Below, one piece after another: positions 6,057 to 9,359 of a DNA stretch of 9,359 nucleotides. Position numbers and translations under genes: made by a program. Below the pieces are notes generated by a model. It worked only from the letters and a program-made list of their open reading frames with translations. It searched no databases and was not told where the DNA came from. The stretch comes from DASYML01 sp036399835 (GTDB lineage Bacteria > Acidobacteriota > Blastocatellia > Pyrinomonadales > Pyrinomonadaceae). Location of the stretch: NCBI GenBank assembly GCA_036399835.1, contig DASWMI010000087.1, positions 1 through 9,359 on the forward strand, read 5' to 3'. Numbering within the stretch: the stretch's first letter is position 1; every line of letters starts with the position of its first letter.

Positions 6057-7265
6057 ATGAGCCTGACTGAACGTCTCTACTACAAAGATTCGCACCTGAC
6101 GGAGTTTGAAGCGCGGGTCGTCAACGTCACGGAGCGCGTCAGCGGCTGGTCCGCGGTGATTCTGGACCAGACAGCCTTTTACCCGACGGGCGGCGGCCAG
6201 CCGAGCGATACGGGGACGCTCGATAGCGTGCGCGTTGTCGAATGCATAGACGCCGAAGACGAAGGCGTGTTGCACGTGGTCCAGGGTCCTACGCCGCAGG
6301 TCGGCGCGAGCGTTAAAGGCCATGTGGACTGGCCGCGACGGCTGGACCATCTTCAACAGCACACGGGCCAGCACATTCTCTCGCAGGCTTTCGTCAGGCT
6401 CTTTCAGGCAGAGACGCGCGGCTTTCGTATGCTGGACCAATCTTCCGAGATTGACGTGGCGCTCGAAGAGGCTTCGGACGCACGCATCGAGCAGGCCGTC
6501 GAGCTGGCGAACAGCATCATCTGGGAAGACCGTCCGGTCCGTATACGCCAGGTCACGCCCGCAGAGGCCGCCAGCCTCTCGCTGCGCAAAGAGTCCACGC
6601 GTGAAGGTCTCTTACGTCTGATTGAGATAGAAGGTTTTGACCTCACGCCCTGCGGCGGGACGCACGCTGATAGAACGGGAGAGGTCGGTCTGCTCGCAGT
6701 GCGTTCATGGGAGCGTGCCAAGGGCATGACGCGGATAGAGTTTGTCGCAGGAGGCCGCGCGCTGGCAGACTATCGACGCGCCAACCGTGCGGCGCGCAGC
6801 ATCGCCGCACTCTTTAGCGCCGGACGCGATGACGCGCCCGCCCTTGTCTCGCGTCTGCATGAAGAGCACAAACAGCTCCAACGTCGTCTGCGCACGCTGG
6901 AAGAACTGGAAGCGAGCGTCGAAGCGAAAGAGCTACTCGGCCAGACGGCGACTGGTCACGGCGGCTTTCGCATCGTCTCGCGCGCCTTCGATGGTCGCGA
7001 TGCGGAGGGCCTGAAGCGTCTCGCACAGGCTCTCATCAAGCACACGCAGACCGTAGCCCTGCTCGGCTCGGTTGAAGGCGAGGCAGCGCGTCTGGTCTTT
7101 GCGCGCTCACCCGATGCTCCCGGCGACATGAACACGCTCATGCGCGAGGCTTGCGCTCTCCTCGAAGGTCGGGGAGGCGGCAAGCCTGACCTCGCACAGG
7201 GCGGAGGTCGCCGCGCGGACAAACTGGCGGACGCCCTCGCCGCGGCCTCGCGCAGCTTCGTCTAA
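6057..7265 (+). CDS. alaX: Alanyl-tRNA editing protein, long AlaX type with DHHA1 domain
   Basis: The protein (402 residues from the ATG at 6057) resembles the AlaRS editing and C-terminal regions without the catalytic core. Such proteins hydrolyse Ser- or Gly-mischarged tRNA-Ala in the cytosol. Residues 1-90 form the AlaRS-like beta-barrel with FYPTGGGQPSDTG (41-53). Zinc ligands are His102 and His106 of HTGQH and Cys199 and His203 of CGGTH, so the editing site is complete. A coiled-coil-like helix (about 262-292) leads to a DHHA1 domain with GRGGGKPDLAQGGG (371-384) and RADKLADAL near the end. An in-frame GTG at 6024 would add 11 residues, but neither start has a Shine-Dalgarno sequence. 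I prefer the ATG because MSLTERLYY aligns with the usual N-terminus of the family and because of the predicted transcription start. A tRNA-Ala gene follows 70 bp downstream. Confidence 0.93.
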   Translation: MSLTERLYYKDSHLTEFEARVVNVTERVSGWSAVILDQTAFYPTGGGQPSDTGTLDSVRVVECIDAEDEGVLHVVQGPTPQVGASVKGHVDWPRRLDHLQQHTGQHILSQAFVRLFQAETRGFRMLDQSSEIDVALEEASDARIEQAVELANSIIWEDRPVRIRQVTPAEAASLSLRKESTREGLLRLIEIEGFDLTPCGGTHADRTGEVGLLAVRSWERAKGMTRIEFVAGGRALADYRRANRAARSIAALFSAGRDDAPALVSRLHEEHKQLQRRLRTLEELEASVEAKELLGQTATGHGGFRIVSRAFDGRDAEGLKRLAQALIKHTQTVALLGSVEGEAARLVFARSPDAPGDMNTLMREACALLEGRGGGKPDLAQGGGRRADKLADALAAASRSFV

Positions 7266-7293
7266 GAGACAATCAAGGAGCGAGTGCGCACGC

Positions 7294-7322
7294 TTGACAC
7301 TGGCCCGCGTCGTCACTAATAT
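7294..7322 (+). promoter_or_regulatory. Promoter of the tRNA-Ala gene
   Basis: A perfect TTGACA (7294-7299) is followed after exactly 17 bp by TAATAT (7317-7322). The start point would fall near 7329, about seven bases before the mature tRNA. The site lies wholly between the stop of the editing gene and the tRNA, so the tRNA can be transcribed independently. An 8-bp palindrome, GTGCGCAC (7284-7291), sits just upstream of the -35. Confidence 0.7.
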
Positions 7323-7335
7323 TTCTTCGGTCTTC

Positions 7336-7408
7336 GGGGCAGTAGCTCAGTTGGCAGAGCGCCGCGTTCGCAATGCGGAGGCCAGGAGTTCGACCCTCCT
7401 CTGCTCCA
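7336..7408 (+). tRNA. tRNA-Ala (anticodon CGC)
   Basis: A complete 73-base cloverleaf. The acceptor is GGGGCAG (7336-7342) with CTGCTCC (7401-7407). The D stem is GCTC/GAGC around an 8-base loop. The anticodon stem is CCGCG (7362-7366) with TGCGG (7374-7378), enclosing loop TTCGCAA with anticodon CGC at 7369-7371. The variable loop is AGGCC, and the T stem AGGAG/CTCCT encloses TTCGACC. The acceptor stem has the G3:U70 wobble pair (7338 with 7405), the classic identity element for alanyl-tRNA synthetase, and discriminator A at 7408. The CCA end is not encoded, so it must be added after transcription. It reads GCG codons. Confidence 0.97.
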
Positions 7409-7428
7409 TTAAAAAGAATCAGGCATGG

Positions 7429-7461
7429 ACGGCAGGAATAGTATCCTGCCGTTTTTCTTTT
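7429..7461 (+). terminator. Intrinsic terminator of the tRNA-Ala gene
   Basis: A perfect 9-bp stem, ACGGCAGGA (7429-7437) with TCCTGCCGT (7444-7452), closes a 6-base loop. It is followed by a T-tract interrupted once by C (7452-7461). It starts 20 bases after the tRNA and would end its transcript. Confidence 0.9.
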
Positions 7462-7550
7462 GCGTCGCTGTGGGCGGCCATTTGAATGGGCCTAGGGCGG
7501 CTTGGTGTGTCGGCGGGGCGGCGGTCTCGCCGGGTGCTAGCCCCGTAGCT

Positions 7551-9266
7551 TTACATGGCCGCCATTATGTCTGCGAGAGTGGGAAGCGGTCTGAGTCTTG
7601 GCAGTTCGGGTATCGGACCGTGATTTGTATTTCTCAAGTTAACGGTGACGGGATTGGCATACTCCTGCTTCGCTTTGAAGAACTCGTGGAATGATTGGTT
7701 GTGCTTCTCTCCATACATCTGGAAGTACCAGCGCGGGTCCGCGTTGCCCTGGCGGTTGTCTCCGCGAGCGTAGTTCTCAAGCGTGATGCGGTCGCTTCCG
7801 CTGCGCGCCACGACGCCGCCAAAATGATAGGCCCAATCAAGGTCGCGGTCCTGCCCAGACTCTATATCCCTGATTCTGGCCTTCCCGTTTGGTAACATCG
7901 TCGGAGTGCCAAGCGAGGCGATCATGAAGGATTCGCCGACCTCCGGCCGAGCATATTGGTTGGCTCCCATCTGCTCTGCGCGAATCGGGAAATCCCTGCT
8001 CAAGCTCACGTAGTCACGGGCGGCTGCGTCGTCTATATCATCCAGACCATCGCGATCAGCGATGCGGCTGGCGACATCTACGGCGAGCGTCCCGCCACGG
8101 TTGGCCGGATTCCAGATGCCTGTCACTTCGGAAGCTATCTCGTTGCAATTCTGGGGAGCCTGGTTGGCGTTCACCACATGCCCGTTCTGATGATAGACGG
8201 GCGAGACCCGGACCAGAGTTTTTGTCGAATACCATCCGGTCAGGATTCTCAGGCCCATCCCGCCTGTTTGGAGTGTGAATTTTGAGCCTGCCTGCGTCAG
8301 TAACTGGTTGGAGCTATTGACTACGGCCTGCGTCGCATAAAACACTTTCGGCTGGCGCTGGGTCAAATCCGAATCCTCTATAGCGATATTGTTATCATCT
8401 GAGACACGCAAAGAGAGACCCATGCCGTTATGATTGACCACGTTGGCCTGATTTCCATTTGCCTGTGTCAGGAACTGGTCATTTCCTCCGACGCCGAGCG
8501 CGGGAGCTTGAGCGGGAAAGATGGCTGCGCCTACGACCGCATACGGATAACCGAACCAGGGTTTGTTTTGCGGCATGTGGTTGTAAATCTTATCGCCGCT
8601 CAAGGTGCGATAGCGCTGGATTGAACGCGACTGTGCGAGCCTGTTCGATGGTCCGGTTTGCACGCCGGGCATCTGTGGCCTAGATGCTGAGCGCGTCTGC
8701 AAAGCAGGGCCGGTCGGCCTCTGGCCCGCGGGCTTCATCTGCGCGGCCTGGCCTCGCACGCGTTGTGGCGGCTGTTGTGGCTGGAAAAGTTTTGGTTCGG
8801 GACGATAGACCGCGGGCGCTTGCCCTGGCTTGCGCGACTGTGCGGTCAAAGCATTCTGAGGCTGGACGATTCTCTGCTGTGCCGGACGATAGACCGGCGC
8901 TGAAACAGGAACGGGGAATCTGCCCGCGCCTGTTTGCGGCTGCCCGCCTTTCTTCATTTGCAAAACTTTAGGCACGGGCTGAGGCCTGTAGGCAGGCGGC
9001 GCTGTGGGGCTTTGAGCAAGCTTGAGATTGCCCGTCTTTGACTGGCTTTGAGCCATCTTTCCCTGTAAGACCCTGGGCGTAGGTTGAGGGCGATAAACGG
9101 GAGGCGCAATCGTCTGAGGCTTTAGCTGAGAAGGGTCAGGCGGTGTCCGGCTATTCGCCATCTTGGGCTGTAGAGGTTGTGTAGAACTCCGGCCCTTGAG
9201 GGATTGTCCGGGCAAAGCGCGTAGCCTCTCCATAGCCTTCAAAGGCGAGTGAACTTTTCTGTCCAT
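7551..9266 (-). CDS. Pro/Gln-rich repeat protein with C-terminal single-cysteine domain, effector-like, function unknown
   Basis: I do not recognise a named family. Residue numbers count from an ATG at 9275 (574 residues). The second ATG at 9266 (571 residues) is the better start, because AAGAGAGG at 9276-9283 abuts the first ATG but lies nine bases from the second. There is no signal peptide or membrane segment. Residues 1-218 are Pro/Gln/Lys/Arg-rich and carry four APxYRP-type repeats beginning near 57, 92, 126 and 153, the first two followed by P(R/K)VLQxK. SIQRY (218-222) marks the junction to a globular part. Residues about 266-360 contain a degenerate duplication (LTQA then GMGL, twice). 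The last domain has the only cysteine, Cys377 in QNCNEIA, followed by VGESF (446-450), WAYHFGGVVA (481-490; His484), ITLENYAR (497-504), WYFQMYG (516-522) and SFHEF (528-532). A Cys-His-type hydrolase or transferase is possible but unproven. The architecture resembles polymorphic or injection-system effectors; no such machinery lies nearby. Confidence 0.85.
   Translation of the reverse strand: MDRKVHSPLKAMERLRALPGQSLKGRSSTQPLQPKMANSRTPPDPSQLKPQTIAPPVYRPQPTPRVLQGKMAQSQSKTGNLKLAQSPTAPPAYRPQPVPKVLQMKKGGQPQTGAGRFPVPVSAPVYRPAQQRIVQPQNALTAQSRKPGQAPAVYRPEPKLFQPQQPPQRVRGQAAQMKPAGQRPTGPALQTRSASRPQMPGVQTGPSNRLAQSRSIQRYRTLSGDKIYNHMPQNKPWFGYPYAVVGAAIFPAQAPALGVGGNDQFLTQANGNQANVVNHNGMGLSLRVSDDNNIAIEDSDLTQRQPKVFYATQAVVNSSNQLLTQAGSKFTLQTGGMGLRILTGWYSTKTLVRVSPVYHQNGHVVNANQAPQNCNEIASEVTGIWNPANRGGTLAVDVASRIADRDGLDDIDDAAARDYVSLSRDFPIRAEQMGANQYARPEVGESFMIASLGTPTMLPNGKARIRDIESGQDRDLDWAYHFGGVVARSGSDRITLENYARGDNRQGNADPRWYFQMYGEKHNQSFHEFFKAKQEYANPVTVNLRNTNHGPIPELPRLRPLPTLADIMAAM
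8778..9107 (-). repeat. Protein-level APxYRP repeat array
   Basis: Four repeats of the pattern AP(P)xYRPxP occupy residues 57-166 of the 574-residue frame, at spacings of about 35, 34 and 28 residues. The first two are nearly identical (YRPQP-x-P-R/K-VLQ). Repeats three and four have diverged in the second half but keep YRP and a Gln-Pro tail. A degenerate earlier unit (PLQPKMA, 34-40) precedes them. The DNA copies differ at many positions, so the duplications are old rather than recent slippage. Confidence 0.8.
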
Positions 9267-9275
9267 CCCTATCAT

Positions 9276-9283
9276 CCTCTCTT
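9276..9283 (-). promoter_or_regulatory. Ribosome binding site that selects the second ATG
   Basis: AAGAGAGG on the minus strand directly touches the ATG at 9275, which is too close for initiation, but it is nine bases from the ATG at 9266. The start at 9266 is therefore preferred. No convincing promoter was found in the remaining 76 bases to the window edge. Confidence 0.6.
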
Positions 9284-9359
9284 CTGCGATGGAAGGGCCG
9301 CGCTATTAAGCTCGTTTTTATGATGTGAGGCTAACGAGGGAGCCTGCAAAACAAAAGCG

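Noticed and set aside
7495..7550. Terminator for the repeat protein gene in the GC-rich stretch after its stop
   Set aside because: A small CGGCG-GTCT-CGCCG hairpin exists at 7519-7532, but the stem is only 5 bp and has no T-tract. The 7429-7461 hairpin fits only the rightward tRNA transcript.
7336..7550. tRNA gene as an integration site for a mobile element carrying the repeat protein
   Set aside because: No integrase gene, no partial repeat of the tRNA 3' end and no change of composition were seen within the window.
7956..8285. Rightward frame of 109 codons opposite the repeat protein
   Set aside because: The leftward frame runs unbroken for over 570 codons with structured repeats and a good ribosome site. 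The rightward frame is a shadow.
1..9359. Frequent GGACC/GGTCC pentamers across the window
   Set aside because: A rough estimate from base composition predicts a similar number, so there is no evident enrichment.

Overview
The window reads as a stretch of a GC-rich (roughly 58-60% by eye) bacterial chromosome. Housekeeping genes dominate, with one unfamiliar repeat-rich protein at the right edge. No plasmid, phage, insertion-sequence or CRISPR signature was seen. My best guess at the source is an acidobacterium of the Blastocatellia/Pyrinomonadaceae type. This rests on the overall protein style and on the Pro/Gln-rich 'APxYRPxP' repeats of the last gene, which I associate with that group. It is an impression, not a measured assignment.

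Layout, left to right. An IMP dehydrogenase gene (guaB, +, 45-1511) converges on a YjdF/DUF2238-type membrane protein gene (-, 1524-2168). That gene diverges from a YegS/DgkB-type lipid kinase gene (+, 2385-3278). The kinase gene converges on a small secreted or membrane-anchored protein gene (-, TTG start, 3339-3725). Next is a periplasmic M61-family aminopeptidase with a C-terminal PDZ domain (-, 3932-5869), ending close to a strong hairpin. A divergent intergenic region with recognisable sigma-70-like promoters on both strands separates it from a long-form alanyl-tRNA editing protein (AlaX-L type, +, start most likely 6057). Only 70 bp beyond the editing gene lies a complete tRNA-Ala(CGC) gene (7336-7408) with its own TTGACA-N17-TAATAT promoter and a textbook intrinsic terminator. 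The last gene (-, 7551-9266/9275) encodes a roughly 571-residue protein in three parts: a Pro/Gln-rich N-terminal half with four APxYRP repeats, an 'SIQRY' junction, and a C-terminal globular domain with a single cysteine and conserved-looking His/Glu/Asn blocks.

How the genes relate. Most are single-gene units with alternating strands, so the window is not one operon. The one functional pairing that stands out is the Ala-tRNA proofreading enzyme placed directly before a tRNA-Ala gene. The M61 peptidase and the small protein both carry signal peptides and act outside the cytoplasm. The kinase and the DUF2238 protein belong to membrane processes. The most novel element is the 3' repeat protein, whose architecture resembles polymorphic or contractile-injection-system-type effectors, although no delivery-system genes are visible here. 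All gaps between genes are shorter than 300 bp.
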